Shown: positions 20,620-31,914, numbered from the stretch's first letter. The stretch is DNA of 64,000 nucleotides from Leishmania donovani (GCF_000227135.1 NC_018243.1:514878-578877); one strand, 5' to 3'. Numbers and translations: made by a program. Notes: generated by a model from the letters alone, not told the origin.

Positions 20620-23600
20620 TCATCGACTGCCATGGGTTTCAGATACAGATGCGTAGCCGCTGGAGACGTGATGGGATGCGGTGCTGATGCTGAGGCGGGG
20701 CTTCTCTTGGCGCTTCTCCCGGCGCATGCGATACTCCTGTTGACGCTGCTTCATCTTCACGCGGTGGCGGGTGAGCCGCAGCGCTCGCGCAATGCGCCTC
20801 GCACTCTGCGGTGGCAGCTGGGCCGTAGTCAACCCCACCGTCGTCGCCGCGTCCCGCTCCAGCTCCACGCGCTGATGTACGGTGGCCTTCTCCTCCTTGC
20901 TAAGCAGGCCAATTTTTCCAGTACTGTGCCCTGCTTGCACGTGACGCCCTTTGCGGAGGTGTTGCGAAGCAGCGCTTGCCGTTGCTGAGATAGCGGCCTC
21001 CACCACAGAGGGCTGAAGTGCCGGGACTGGCAACTTGAGCACTGACTGCGCCTCCTGCGACTGCGATGAGCCGTTTCGCGGCGACATCTCCAGCGCCGCT
21101 CCGGTACTGTCGTAGCCGATCGCCTGCGCGCACAGCACCGCACGAGAAAGCAAGACCCGTGTCGTTCCAGCCAGCACGCCGTCAAATGGACGAGGTTGCT
21201 CTGCTGAGTGACCAGCACCATGCGCAGACACTCCGTGCACCGAAGATGACGACCACGTGCGCCGGTTCCTCGCACCACCGTCACGGTCCCCCGCGACGGA
21301 GGAGGACGCCTGAGCCATCGACGTCGCTTGCTGCAGGGCAGGGTCAACCATCTGTAGCATGGACGCCACGTCCGCCAGCATACGAGGCCCCTGCTGGTGT
21401 AGCAGCCGCCGCAACGAGGCGTGCACAATCTTGCGCAGTGCGTAGCGCAGGTGCAGCATCCCTACACCGAAGTCGAACGGGTCTTCCAGGCGAAGAGAAG
21501 CGTCTAGCTTTCCAGCCGCAGCAGCCGTGGAGTCGGCGATTTGCCCCTTCTTGCCCGCACTGCCTTCGCCTTCTTGTTCAGTGCCTGCGCGCCCTTGCTG
21601 CATGGCTGCCTGCGCTTGTGACCGGTGCACGGCGACCCGCTCACGCCGTGCTTCGTCAGCGGCCTTGAGCATCTGAATGGCACGCCGCCACTCAGACGAG
21701 TCCAGCGGTCGCATGCAGTTCATGTGCATGGCCACCTCCACCACGGTGGGGAGGGAGATGGTGAGCGCGGCCAGGGCCTTGCGGTGCGTCATGGCCGTCG
21801 CGTCACTCCACTTTTCGAGGCTGAAGGCGTTCATCACCGCGGCGGCGTCGCGCGGGCCGTCTGCATCGCTGCTGGCCCCTGGTGGGCTACCCGATGGAGT
21901 GGCGGCGCCGGTGCCGCTACCCCGCTTCGCCGCCGGTTGCACCGGTGTGTAGAGGGGGTTGGTGGTGTCGATGGCGGAGTCGACCGTCGTACCCACCTGC
22001 ACCAGCGTCAACTTTCCCTGGCGGTTCTCTGTGGGCGGCTGCCCGAATACATCCGGCCGCATGCGCATGACCGAGTGCAGGAGGTGAGCAAGCGTCTTCT
22101 TGGTCACCAGCACGTCCTGCCGTGCAATCGCGGCAAGGAAGGATATGACAACCTCGTTAGAGATGGATCCGGCGGCACCTTGCTCAGCCGAGGCTATTGT
22201 CGGCGGCGCCAAGGCTTGGCGGAACTCCTTGCGCGACGTCAGCTCACTGGCGAGATGTTCACAGTACATGTGAACGGCGCTGTTACGGAGCGTGCAGGCC
22301 GTCAGCAGCTCCGTGGTCGCCTCCAGCAGCGGTGCCAGCGGGACGCCTTGACGAGAGAGGTAGAACTCAAGAGCGAAGGCTACAGGCAGGAGAGTGGAGG
22401 AGGTCACCTTGCTCTCCAGCGATCTGCAGATCGTGCTGCGCACAAACTGTGGGCTTAGGATGGCTAACATGGTTGGGCTGCCAACAAACAGCTCGGGTCG
22501 GGCAACGGGGTCGAATACACGTGACACGGCAAGCTCGGGTGTGGCCGACAGCGACGCCGCCGCCGATGCAGGGGTGGAGAGCAGCGCATCCTCAAGCACC
22601 ATCGCCGAGGGCACAGAGGCGGTGGTGCTCAGGTGTGTCGCAATGACGTTGACCGCCGGAGCAAATAAGCCGTCGGTGGTGTGGGCGGTGCACGTGGAAG
22701 ACTGGCTGCTGTGCATACTCGATGCCGCCGTGGTTTTTGCACTTCGCGTGCGGTGCGCCGGCAGCCGCAGGGTTAGCGGCTCACATGAGAAGCCGCTCGT
22801 GAGAAGCGATTTCACGGCATGCTGCGGCAGCATGGCTGGAGCTCGGCTCCCCAAACCTGTCACCATGTCCAGCGTGTCCTGCACAACCCCGACCACCATG
22901 ATGCGCACATGGTCAGCGTAGGAGATGATGGCGGCTGCAGAAACCGCCGTCGGTGGCGTGGCCCGCAGTGCCGTCGCTGCCGCAGATCCCATCGAAGCAG
23001 CCGGGCCAGGGGCTTGAAGCCACGCCACGACCACGTCGGTAGCCGTGTGCGTCAGCGAGTCTGCGTGCCGCACAATGCACCATATCACATTCAGGAATTG
23101 GAGCACAGCGCCCTCAAAGAGGTTGCGATTCACAAAAAGCGGCTGCGTCTGACGCTCCAGTGCCATGAGTGTGAGCTCACGCGTCAAGGCCTCGTTCGAG
23201 ACGAGGAAAGCGGAGGAGGTGGCGGCGGCGCTGCGGCTGCCTGGTGGGCGATGCTGCAACACCTGCGCCTGCACCCGCCGACGCACCACCTCGACGGAGG
23301 CTTTTGGCAGGTCACCGAATATGCCAAGACGTGAGAGGAGAAACAACGTCATCGCCAGCAGATGAAGGTAGAGGGCTGCTGCCTGCAAGTAACGGAGCAC
23401 CGCCACCTCCTCCGCGCCCTCGACCGTCTTTGCGCTCACCGACGCCGATGCACTTTCACCAGAGGCGGCCGTGTGCAGCGCCGTTGTCCACGCGCTGATG
23501 CGGCGCCGCTGCTCCTCGGTGAAAAAGTGTCCTGCCACGGCATGGGCGCGGTCGAGGCTCACTGGCAACCGCCACTGGCGACACACCCGGTCCCATTCGC

Positions 23601-26600
23601 GCTGCCGCACGCCGTTGTCGGTCGGGTACACAGCCATGCTCTTCTCCATGATGGCCCACACAACCCACGCATTGTCGTCCAGCCGCGGTCGCAGCAGCCA
23701 GTATGCACGCGCCGTGTACGTCAGAAACACCTCAGCAAACGCCGCAAAGCAGTCCCGCTCCACCTCGGCGCCCCGAACCCTCGCGCTGTCCAGGCTGCTA
23801 CCGTCGTTACCGCCCTTGGCTAGCCACGAGGTTGCCGCTGCAATTTGGCGGGACGTCATGCCGCCACCGTGCACGTCAAAGGTCTGCGACAGCCCTTCCA
23901 CAGAGCCAGATGCGGCGTGCTCGACGGGGCGTCGACTCAGCACCTTGAAGATAGTGAGCACCACCGGAATCGGGATCGGGTCTGGCATGGCTGCGAGTGC
24001 CGCCAAGCCAGTTGCGTGCGGGTCAAACTCCAAGGTACTCGCACGGTCGCTATTCCGCTCTTGAGTGCGGCGATCCTTGCCTGCGTTCCGCGGTCCCTTC
24101 CGGACCCCGCCAGCGTTGGAAAACAGTCGCGACACATCGTCGTGGCGAGGAAGGTCAAACTCCTCAGCGCACCAGTGGTGCCGCATACTGCGCTCTGCTG
24201 CTGCCAAGACACTCAACTCGGCATTCGGCTGCGCAGGTCTCCTCGTCGGCGCGCGGCCAGCGGCAGCGAACAGGTCGACCACGGCGGCGCTAAACGGTAA
24301 CGAGCCGTACGCACTGCTGCTGCTGCGACTGCCGTGACCTGCCCCATCAACTCCGCCATGAGAGTGCGTGTCCGCCATCAAGTGCAAGTCCCGCGACGTT
24401 ACGGCACGCAGCTCACGCACCTTCGCCAGCTCCAACTCTTGCAGCTGCAGAAAAGTCGACTCACTTGGGGCGAGCAGCTCAGCTGTCCACTTGGAGGTCA
24501 TCAGCGCCCACACCTTGCCCTCCGCGGCGGCGGAGACAGTGCCGTGCAGCAGACTCATACAGGCAAAGAGCACTTCGGCCTGAGGCCGTGCGACGATGTC
24601 GCGCAGGGGCACGAGCGAGAGCAGCTCCGTCACGTGACGCTGAAACTCTCGCACGAGACGCAGGAAACCAACGGCCGTCGCAGGATCGTCGTCGACGGCG
24701 TCTACTGCGCCAGTCGCACCTGGCGCTGTGCGTGCCACACCAGGAATGGAGTTAACGTCCAGCGACGAGCGCCCACCGGCGGCGCGGACTGTGGCGGCGG
24801 CGTGCGCGATGACGGCGTCAACGATAGCCGTCGTCGGCATTGAGCCGCTCTCCATCACTTCGGCAACGCTGAACGCGGGGTGCCCCGACGCCACATCTTG
24901 GCCCGGGTGCAGCAGCAGTGACGATGTGAGACCGTGACCCGCGGCAGGAGAGGCGGCCTCGTCCGAGTTGGCGACGCCGGCGTAGTGCCACTCCTCTTGG
25001 CTGGCGCTCTGGCTCAGGCACCGTCTTCGCTCTGCCTCAAAACCGGCGGCGTCCTCGACGACGTGTCGCACGGCAGCGTCCACGTCGCACACGACCGGCC
25101 CCGCCCCCGCCACGCCGCTCCCGCCGGCGGCCGGCAGCTCCAACGCCGACTCGGTGGCAGGGTCGCCCGTCTCGCCCCTTCTTAGTTTTCCGACTCGGCC
25201 AGAGCTTGGCGGCAGCGCTGCGCATAGGGATGCAAGCCCGCGCAGCACGGCATTGTACTCGCTCCGCGAGATGACCGTCGCCGCAACGTTCAGCTCAGTT
25301 GGTGCTGCATGGATCGCCGCTGCCGCAGCGGAGAGCGCTGCTTTCGTCGACTTCGCGGATCGAACGGGCGGCGGCGCAGCGGTGGTCGCGGCAGGGCCAA
25401 GCAGCGGCTGACTGAGCTCCGCGGCGAGTCGTGTCCAGACGTAGTGCAGGAGACTGCGGCCGGGCTCATACGTGGCGGCAGACTTCACCAACACCTGCAG
25501 CGCCACCAGGACGGCCGACAGATCATCCCGCTCACGCTGGCGCACAGCCAACCGTATCGCCATCCGCTGGGAGCTGTGGGGGTCCCGCAGGAGCAGCTGC
25601 GCGCCGCGCACGAGCGCATTGGTGAGCGGGCGGTGCACGAGAGATGCACCCGCATCGCTTGCGGCGGTAGCAGTGCCCTCTCGTACCTTGTTAGAGTCGG
25701 CTTCGCCATTCGTGGTCGATGGGGTCGCCATGGTCGAGATTGCGTCGTCCACCAGCCAGCGCGTGAGCGCGAAGACACGCCCGATGGCGTCTGTGCAGCG
25801 CGACGTGAAGAAGCGCTCCTGCGGGTCGCGCGGCACCACAGCGCTGATCGTGGCAACGATACATAACGAGGTCCACAGCAGCTCTGCCTCCTCCCGCTGA
25901 CAGCATGCGCGGCGCACCTCCGGAGAGAGGTTGAGAAGCGAGTGAATGATCGCTGACACGGTGCGGCACACCTCTGAGATGGCAGCCTCAACGAGAAGGC
26001 GGATGTCCTCCTCCCCGTCGCCCTGCAGGCGGCGGAGGTACAGCAGCGCAGACTCCATGCTGGCGTCGACGAGGCACACAAGGCAGCTCAGGAAGAAGCG
26101 ATATTCGCGATTGAGGTCCGTGCGCAAGTACGGCACCAGCGTTGCTGTTGCGGCCTCTGCCTCTGCCGTCGCTGCTTCGCCCGCTGCAGCGCGGAGGCGC
26201 CGCTGGGCGGCGTACGCGGCCCACACTTTCATGTAGTAGATCCCCACGTCTTGCTGCCGCGGTGGGGCTGGTAGCTCGGGAGGGCCGGCAGCTAGCCAGG
26301 TGCGGTCAATCGTGCCATCGGCGTTCGTTCGGAAGTGCAACGCGCCGTCTGCGCTGCAAGCCTCCTCCACCTCCTCTGTCTTTGCCGCTGTCTCGAAGTC
26401 GGCTGCGGCGTCGCCGTCGGCCATCTCCGATGCGAGATCGTCACATGCGCCGCTTTCCCGCGTACCCAGCCCCTGGTACTGCCGTGCCTCCTCCTGCACG
26501 TATGCGGTGGCCTGCTTCAGCCCAAAGGTGACAACGCGGTACTGATCGCGCGTCGGGTTGCTTAGCAGGCCACGAATCACAGAGCGGCGATGGTACCCAA

Positions 26601-29600
26601 GGAGGGACTCCGTGGTGCCTGCTACCATGTCGGAGAGGCTAAGCAGCGCCCTTAGTATGTTCACTGGGGGCTTGCCGGCGCCGCGGATGGGCGGCGGAAC
26701 GGCGCGCAGCTGCGTAAGAATCGCCGTGGTGGCCACCGCTTGCACGGCTTCAGGGATGTGACGGTGCCGCTTCAGCTCGATCTTCACGACTGTCTCCGCA
26801 ATGTTGCACGCCCACGTCACCATCGCCCACACGCTCCTGCTGCTGAGGTAGCCAACGAAGTCGAGCAGCACCAGCGGCGCGGTCTCGCTGACGGTAGCCG
26901 CCGAAGCCGCCAAGCTAGACGAGGGGGACGGCGGCGACGGCCTCGGCACAGCCTGCACAGCGGACGGCACTGCCTCATCTTTTGCGGGCCAGGGCAGCAC
27001 GAAGGACTCTAGCTCATCGTCGCTGAGGCGGGATAGGCGCTCCTGCACGCGCAGGTGCTGCTCCATAAACCGCACGAGAAAGCCCAGCTGGCGAATGTTG
27101 TTGGGCTTCGCCGCCATGAACGGCGCCACCTCAGCACTGGCTCGGAGGGCGGGGCTCGTTATCCTGCCAAACGCCTGCACACCCTCGTAGGAGACCTGCA
27201 GATGCGCCAGCAGCTCGCGCGTGTCTACTGTTGGGTCGTCGGCGATGCCTTCGTGGCTGACTGGCCGCGCGGCGTCCCAGTCGCACCGACCGAACCGCAC
27301 TTGCTCGTCCCACGCTGCAATATACGCGGAAAGCGCACGTGTTGTCCCCTCGGCGACCTCGCCGGCGCTCGACCGCGTGCCGCGCGGCGCCCCCAGCAGA
27401 GCCTCGCCGCGGTCCAGCAGGGCGAGAAACAACGGCTCGCGGCCTCCGGTGAAGGCCTCCGCCCACTCCCTTGCCGCCGCCGCGGCGTCCGTTCCGTGCG
27501 ACGGCCGCTGAAGCGCTGCGACGTCGTCTAGGCTCGGCAACACCGGCGGAGGCAGCCCGTAGTCAGGGGCCCGCTTCCTACCCCCCCTCCCTGCCGTCCG
27601 AATGCAGTAGAGGCTCACCTGCAGCAGTACCTGATTCCACTGCGTCCGCACAACTTCCACTACGGACATCTGCGGATTCGCGGCGTAGCGGGACAGCTGG
27701 GAGAGCAGTCCCAGAGTCGCCTCGCACATGTCGGCGTGTGTGGCAGCGTTGTGCGTGGACCGGGACCGGTGCAGGCCAGCCACCACCACAGGCAGAACAG
27801 AGGGCAGGAGGTACATATCGGCCCACTCCACCAGCGACGCGAGTTTCGCTTTCAGGCGCACATGAATCTCAAACAGCTCCGCCGCAAATGTGGCATAGCC
27901 GCAGAGCAGCCGTAGTGCGCCGTTGTCGCGCAGCAGGTCGAGTACACCCTGGTGCAGTTGCATGACCTCGTCGTGCTGCACCTCGGCCAGTTCCACAATC
28001 CGGTGCACGCGGAAGCCTCTCTGCGCTGCGTCCCTGCGTTGGCGCCACTGCCCCGCGAGAACCGAGAGACTGCGCAGCAGGGCTGCCGCGGTCACCTGCT
28101 TCGCAAAAAGTGGGAGCGCCGCGGAGGTGGATGGGGTCTGCAAGACACGCAGCATCTCCACCGCGTTGGCTAGCACCACATCAGCATGCTGCCGGCACAA
28201 TACATGCAGCAGCGACAGATCCTTGACGATGGCCCGCGTCCACTGTACCGCGAAAGCGTCAATGGCGACCGAGACAAACCGCGGACGCGGCAGCTGCGGG
28301 ACTGCGGCGCCTGACCGGAACTCGATCTGTGGGTAGCGGAGCTGCTGCTGCAGCTGCCATGCAACTTGCGCGCCTTCCCACGGTAGCGAGTTCCCGGCCA
28401 GCAGAATCGCGGTCCCGATAGTGAGGACGTGTATGAAGGCTTGGCGCTGGTGCACGTGGTCCAGAGGTGCTCGCTTTCCAGCCGTGAAATCCTGCGGCGT
28501 CCGACACGAGAGGAGCGCCCTGTCACTCACGCGCTCGATTCGCAGCAGCACCTGGGCAACGGAGACGAGCACGTGATGGAGGGACTCGAAGAGCGACAGC
28601 CCGAGCTGCTCTTGCGCGCTTTGAAGTGTGCACAGCACCCGCCGAAGCGTCTCCTCTCGTACCGGCACCCGCGCCGAGGACGAGGTTGCCGCCGCGCGGC
28701 GCTGGCTGGAGTTGCTGTTGATGCCAGATCCGGCCACGGAAGCAGTGCCGACGAGAGACGCCACGGCGACCGGAAGGACGTTGCGCAGAAACGTTGTGCG
28801 GTTGGCTTTCTCGTCACGGGCGGCTTCGCTCGCCGCCCCCGCCGCTGGAGGGAGGTCGTACAGGAGGCGCCACAGCTCACTCTGGGAATGCACGATGGCG
28901 GCCCAGGCCTCCTCCAGGCAGCTCTGACGCCGCACTGAATCAAGGCGGAAGAGTGTGCTAAGGACGACGGGCGTCTCACTCGACAGCACCAGCGTCTGGA
29001 AGATGGGACTCGTGAAGCGATCTGTCGCCGCCGCCGCCGCCGAGGCGACGCGGCCGTGACGGACGGGACACGCACCCGCTGCGTGACCGTCCGCACCGCC
29101 GCGGGTGCTGCCAAAAACGCCTGTCACGGAGGAGGCGTATCTCGCCGCGAGACCAGCGCTGGTGCGGCTGCGCGATTCAAAGCGCGACCGGGCCGGGCTG
29201 CCGACTCCGTTGGTGCTCCCCCTCGCCGATGTTCCCGGACTCTCTCGAACGAGGACGCCGCCGTCAGACTCGTGCGGAGACTTGTAGAAGAGGGAGCGCT
29301 TGCCACGCTGGCGACGCAGCGGCGGCGGGGCATCAGCAGCGAGTCCCTTGTCCTCCAGAGCGTAATGTGCTTCCATCGTCCCTGCAGCTCCTGCTATTGC
29401 CGTGCCAAACTCACCGGCTTCGCCGGTCTTTCCCGCTTCGTTACCGTTGCTTACGCCGTCCTCGTCGCCAAGGGGCGATGCGTCGCTTCTTGCGGATGCC
29501 GACCTCATGGTGAGCAGCCGTTGCGCTCCACGACTTCGCTCATACTCGCGCCGGTCGAAGCGCAGCGCGTCGCGCAGCACCGCCGCTGCGCGATCCAGCA

Positions 29601-31914
29601 ACTCTTTCATGGGCTCCGCCGTGCGCACAGCATCTGCGCCACTACCGCAGCTGCTGACAAGTATCAGGCACAGCTGCAGGGAGTCCGTGGCGGTGCTGAT
29701 CCACAGCGGTAGCATCCGCAGCCACCACACGACTGCTGCAGCACCCTCGTTCCGCACCTGCTCCTGCTGCCGCTCCCAATGCTGGACCAAAGCATCCCAG
29801 ACTCGCAAAGGTGATGCTGCCGCGGCGCAACGATCTGCCAGCTCCCGCGCCGCGTCATTGCCACCGTCGTCGCCATCTTCCTCCTTCGCGCAGTCCACCG
29901 CTGCTGGTGCGATCACTTGATGCGCCTCTGCGTCCGCCTCGCCATCACCCAGCACCAGTTCGCGTGGTGTGGCCGAGTGCGTCTCCCCGACAGTGTAGCG
30001 CTGCTTGGATGGTGTGGGGTTCGGTGTCGCGGCGACTACGACGGCTCGATGATACGATGGAAACAGAAGCGCGTAGGTGGGTAGAAGGGCGTGGTACACC
30101 ATGATGACGTCCAGGAGGGCCTCTTGCTGCGCTACAGCAGCGAGAGAAAACGCCGCTGTCCCGCGACTGTACAGCTGCGTAGCGAGCAGCAGGGGCACTT
30201 CGAGACGCTGCGCCATCGCAAAGTCGATGAGGGCGGCAAGGCCGCGAAGGTGGTGAGCCTCCACGACGATAGATGGCATCCTCGTTTTGCCACCGTGAGC
30301 GGCGGCCGCAGCGTCGGTGATGTGATCGGCCGCGGCGGTCTTTGCATGGTGGAAGCAGTACGTCTGTGTGTGCAGGTGCTCCAGCAGGGCCACGGCAAAC
30401 AACCACCTGACATCATCCAGCGTAACGGTCGAGGTCGCCGCGACCCCGCGGAGAGCGTCCCAGCGGAGCGCGCGCCGCGCCACGCAAACGGCAGCCGCTG
30501 CAGCAGCCGCACCTGCACCGTCGTCGCCTGCGTCGCAGCACAAGTGAATGATCCACGCGTGGACCAGGTGCAGCTCTTGCCCTACGCGCTCAAGGGTGTT
30601 CTGCAAGGTGTCCTCAACGTTCGTGTCTTTCGGCGCCCGAGATAGCTTGCGCTTGCGAGAGGACCCGCCTGTGGTTCTGCTTCCCTTGGCGGCGGCGGCG
30701 GCGGCGGCGGCGTCTCTACGGCACTGCCGTTGCATGGCGTGGAGAACATGGCTGTTGACGGCCCGACACTCTTTATCGACTGCGCGCAGCAAGACAGCAG
30801 CCTGACTTTGCACTTTGCCGAGCAGATCGTGCCGCTGCGTCGCGGTCGCGTGCTCATCATAGAGCTTTCGCAAGAGGCGCTCGCACAGATCGAGAAAGGA
30901 GGTCTCCAGCCAGCGTAGCGGTGCCGTCTCCTCGACGGCAATGGTCCGCTGTGCCACCGCGCTCACGGCTACGGGTGCGGCGACGATCGCCAATGGTGAG
31001 CAGAGAAAGGACGAGGACAGCGGTGCCCCCGCGATGGGAATCGCGGACGAGCCGGAAAACACAGGCAGAGCCGGTGCAGTGGCGGCGCTGACGCGCGTGC
31101 GCCACTTCTGCGGTGTTGAGTGCAGCGTCAAGGCAAACGTATTGGCGAATACGCGAAGCGCCTCGGCCACCGACAGCTGCTCCGTCGCCGATGGGGCGGA
31201 TGCGGCGCCGCAGTGAGCACGCTGGGCAGATGATGGTAGCTTGACACACAGTTTAGATGGTGCGACGGCAGGACTGCTTTCAGCGTCGCTGCTGCCTGAA
31301 ACAGGCGTTGCATTCTTGCTGGCGATGCTAACCGTTTCCAAAGCGAGACGCGGCGCGTGGGCGCGGCAGTCTTCCCCAGCGGGGCTCTGCAGAGCACTGT
31401 GAGCGCCCACAAGAAGACAGTAACGCAGCTTCGCAAGGCGCAGACGCTCCTGCTTCTGTGCTGCGTCGCGGCCAGTGCCTAGCATCGTGTGTGCAAGCAA
31501 GGTGCCGCCGCCACCGCTGCCACTGGCGGCCGCCTCAGTGACAGCCTCTTCCTCTGCCACCTTGAGTGGTGAAGCATCCTCTAGGTGCTGCTGCTGAGCG
31601 TTTTCGGTCGCGGAACTTCGCGGCTCTGGATCTTTCAAGGGGGCTCGTGCAGCGCCCCAGCTTGAAGCCACTGCCTGGTCTGGCACTGACGCGCCCGGCA
31701 CGCCCGCCGTAGCGGAGCTCTTCCGTGCGGAGGAGCGACGCCGTTGCGCTACAAAGGCGGGCCTGCTCTGCTCCATCACAGACCGGCGTTGTTGACGCAG
31801 CGCCGCAGCCGCTAGCACCGCGGGGCTGGTGGTGACGGTGCCGATAGCCGGCGCCCTCACAGCCGCAATCGCCGAATCTGCAAGGGCGCAGACGAGAGCA
31901 CGGCGAGGCCGCAT
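20620..31914 (-). CDS. Giant protein of unknown function (3,764 residues)
   Basis: Not recognised. The first ATG is at 31914; the frame is open slightly further but starts there with GTG. The N-terminus MRPRRALVCALADSAIAAV, followed by Ala/Arg-rich sequence without acidic residues, reads like a mitochondrial presequence, which is inference. The body is mostly helical in appearance: long Leu/Ala-rich segments broken by disordered Ser/Gly/Ala linkers, with no obvious transmembrane helix, P-loop, zinc site or repeat family. The C-terminus is strongly basic (KQRQQEYRMRREKRQEKPR). The uninterrupted 11.3 kb frame, the consistent GC-rich third positions and the lack of low-complexity dominance make it a real gene. 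A very large helical-repeat scaffold is the best structural guess. Confidence 0.85.
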   Translation of the reverse strand: MRPRRALVCALADSAIAAVRAPAIGTVTTSPAVLAAAALRQQRRSVMEQSRPAFVAQRRRSSARKSSATAGVPGASVPDQAVASSWGAARAPLKDPEPRSSATENAQQQHLEDASPLKVAEEEAVTEAAASGSGGGGTLLAHTMLGTGRDAAQKQERLRLAKLRYCLLVGAHSALQSPAGEDCRAHAPRLALETVSIASKNATPVSGSSDAESSPAVAPSKLCVKLPSSAQRAHCGAASAPSATEQLSVAEALRVFANTFALTLHSTPQKWRTRVSAATAPALPVFSGSSAIPIAGAPLSSSFLCSPLAIVAAPVAVSAVAQRTIAVEETAPLRWLETSFLDLCERLLRKLYDEHATATQRHDLLGKVQSQAAVLLRAVDKECRAVNSHVLHAMQRQCRRDAAAAAAAAKGSRTTGGSSRKRKLSRAPKDTNVEDTLQNTLERVGQELHLVHAWIIHLCCDAGDDGAGAAAAAAAVCVARRALRWDALRGVAATSTVTLDDVRWLFAVALLEHLHTQTYCFHHAKTAAADHITDAAAAAHGGKTRMPSIVVEAHHLRGLAALIDFAMAQRLEVPLLLATQLYSRGTAAFSLAAVAQQEALLDVIMVYHALLPTYALLFPSYHRAVVVAATPNPTPSKQRYTVGETHSATPRELVLGDGEADAEAHQVIAPAAVDCAKEEDGDDGGNDAARELADRCAAAASPLRVWDALVQHWERQQEQVRNEGAAAVVWWLRMLPLWISTATDSLQLCLILVSSCGSGADAVRTAEPMKELLDRAAAVLRDALRFDRREYERSRGAQRLLTMRSASARSDASPLGDEDGVSNGNEAGKTGEAGEFGTAIAGAAGTMEAHYALEDKGLAADAPPPLRRQRGKRSLFYKSPHESDGGVLVRESPGTSARGSTNGVGSPARSRFESRSRTSAGLAARYASSVTGVFGSTRGGADGHAAGACPVRHGRVASAAAAATDRFTSPIFQTLVLSSETPVVLSTLFRLDSVRRQSCLEEAWAAIVHSQSELWRLLYDLPPAAGAASEAARDEKANRTTFLRNVLPVAVASLVGTASVAGSGINSNSSQRRAAATSSSARVPVREETLRRVLCTLQSAQEQLGLSLFESLHHVLVSVAQVLLRIERVSDRALLSCRTPQDFTAGKRAPLDHVHQRQAFIHVLTIGTAILLAGNSLPWEGAQVAWQLQQQLRYPQIEFRSGAAVPQLPRPRFVSVAIDAFAVQWTRAIVKDLSLLHVLCRQHADVVLANAVEMLRVLQTPSTSAALPLFAKQVTAAALLRSLSVLAGQWRQRRDAAQRGFRVHRIVELAEVQHDEVMQLHQGVLDLLRDNGALRLLCGYATFAAELFEIHVRLKAKLASLVEWADMYLLPSVLPVVVAGLHRSRSTHNAATHADMCEATLGLLSQLSRYAANPQMSVVEVVRTQWNQVLLQVSLYCIRTAGRGGRKRAPDYGLPPPVLPSLDDVAALQRPSHGTDAAAAAREWAEAFTGGREPLFLALLDRGEALLGAPRGTRSSAGEVAEGTTRALSAYIAAWDEQVRFGRCDWDAARPVSHEGIADDPTVDTRELLAHLQVSYEGVQAFGRITSPALRASAEVAPFMAAKPNNIRQLGFLVRFMEQHLRVQERLSRLSDDELESFVLPWPAKDEAVPSAVQAVPRPSPPSPSSSLAASAATVSETAPLVLLDFVGYLSSRSVWAMVTWACNIAETVVKIELKRHRHIPEAVQAVATTAILTQLRAVPPPIRGAGKPPVNILRALLSLSDMVAGTTESLLGYHRRSVIRGLLSNPTRDQYRVVTFGLKQATAYVQEEARQYQGLGTRESGACDDLASEMADGDAAADFETAAKTEEVEEACSADGALHFRTNADGTIDRTWLAAGPPELPAPPRQQDVGIYYMKVWAAYAAQRRLRAAAGEAATAEAEAATATLVPYLRTDLNREYRFFLSCLVCLVDASMESALLYLRRLQGDGEEDIRLLVEAAISEVCRTVSAIIHSLLNLSPEVRRACCQREEAELLWTSLCIVATISAVVPRDPQERFFTSRCTDAIGRVFALTRWLVDDAISTMATPSTTNGEADSNKVREGTATAASDAGASLVHRPLTNALVRGAQLLLRDPHSSQRMAIRLAVRQRERDDLSAVLVALQVLVKSAATYEPGRSLLHYVWTRLAAELSQPLLGPAATTAAPPPVRSAKSTKAALSAAAAAIHAAPTELNVAATVISRSEYNAVLRGLASLCAALPPSSGRVGKLRRGETGDPATESALELPAAGGSGVAGAGPVVCDVDAAVRHVVEDAAGFEAERRRCLSQSASQEEWHYAGVANSDEAASPAAGHGLTSSLLLHPGQDVASGHPAFSVAEVMESGSMPTTAIVDAVIAHAAATVRAAGGRSSLDVNSIPGVARTAPGATGAVDAVDDDPATAVGFLRLVREFQRHVTELLSLVPLRDIVARPQAEVLFACMSLLHGTVSAAAEGKVWALMTSKWTAELLAPSESTFLQLQELELAKVRELRAVTSRDLHLMADTHSHGGVDGAGHGSRSSSSAYGSLPFSAAVVDLFAAAGRAPTRRPAQPNAELSVLAAAERSMRHHWCAEEFDLPRHDDVSRLFSNAGGVRKGPRNAGKDRRTQERNSDRASTLEFDPHATGLAALAAMPDPIPIPVVLTIFKVLSRRPVEHAASGSVEGLSQTFDVHGGGMTSRQIAAATSWLAKGGNDGSSLDSARVRGAEVERDCFAAFAEVFLTYTARAYWLLRPRLDDNAWVVWAIMEKSMAVYPTDNGVRQREWDRVCRQWRLPVSLDRAHAVAGHFFTEEQRRRISAWTTALHTAASGESASASVSAKTVEGAEEVAVLRYLQAAALYLHLLAMTLFLLSRLGIFGDLPKASVEVVRRRVQAQVLQHRPPGSRSAAATSSAFLVSNEALTRELTLMALERQTQPLFVNRNLFEGAVLQFLNVIWCIVRHADSLTHTATDVVVAWLQAPGPAASMGSAAATALRATPPTAVSAAAIISYADHVRIMVVGVVQDTLDMVTGLGSRAPAMLPQHAVKSLLTSGFSCEPLTLRLPAHRTRSAKTTAASSMHSSQSSTCTAHTTDGLFAPAVNVIATHLSTTASVPSAMVLEDALLSTPASAAASLSATPELAVSRVFDPVARPELFVGSPTMLAILSPQFVRSTICRSLESKVTSSTLLPVAFALEFYLSRQGVPLAPLLEATTELLTACTLRNSAVHMYCEHLASELTSRKEFRQALAPPTIASAEQGAAGSISNEVVISFLAAIARQDVLVTKKTLAHLLHSVMRMRPDVFGQPPTENRQGKLTLVQVGTTVDSAIDTTNPLYTPVQPAAKRGSGTGAATPSGSPPGASSDADGPRDAAAVMNAFSLEKWSDATAMTHRKALAALTISLPTVVEVAMHMNCMRPLDSSEWRRAIQMLKAADEARRERVAVHRSQAQAAMQQGRAGTEQEGEGSAGKKGQIADSTAAAAGKLDASLRLEDPFDFGVGMLHLRYALRKIVHASLRRLLHQQGPRMLADVASMLQMVDPALQQATSMAQASSSVAGDRDGGARNRRTWSSSSVHGVSAHGAGHSAEQPRPFDGVLAGTTRVLLSRAVLCAQAIGYDSTGAALEMSPRNGSSQSQEAQSVLKLPVPALQPSVVEAAISATASAASQHLRKGRHVQAGHSTGKIGLLSKEEKATVHQRVELERDAATTVGLTTAQLPPQSARRIARALRLTRHRVKMKQRQQEYRMRREKRQEKPRLSISTASHHVSSGYASVSETHGSR

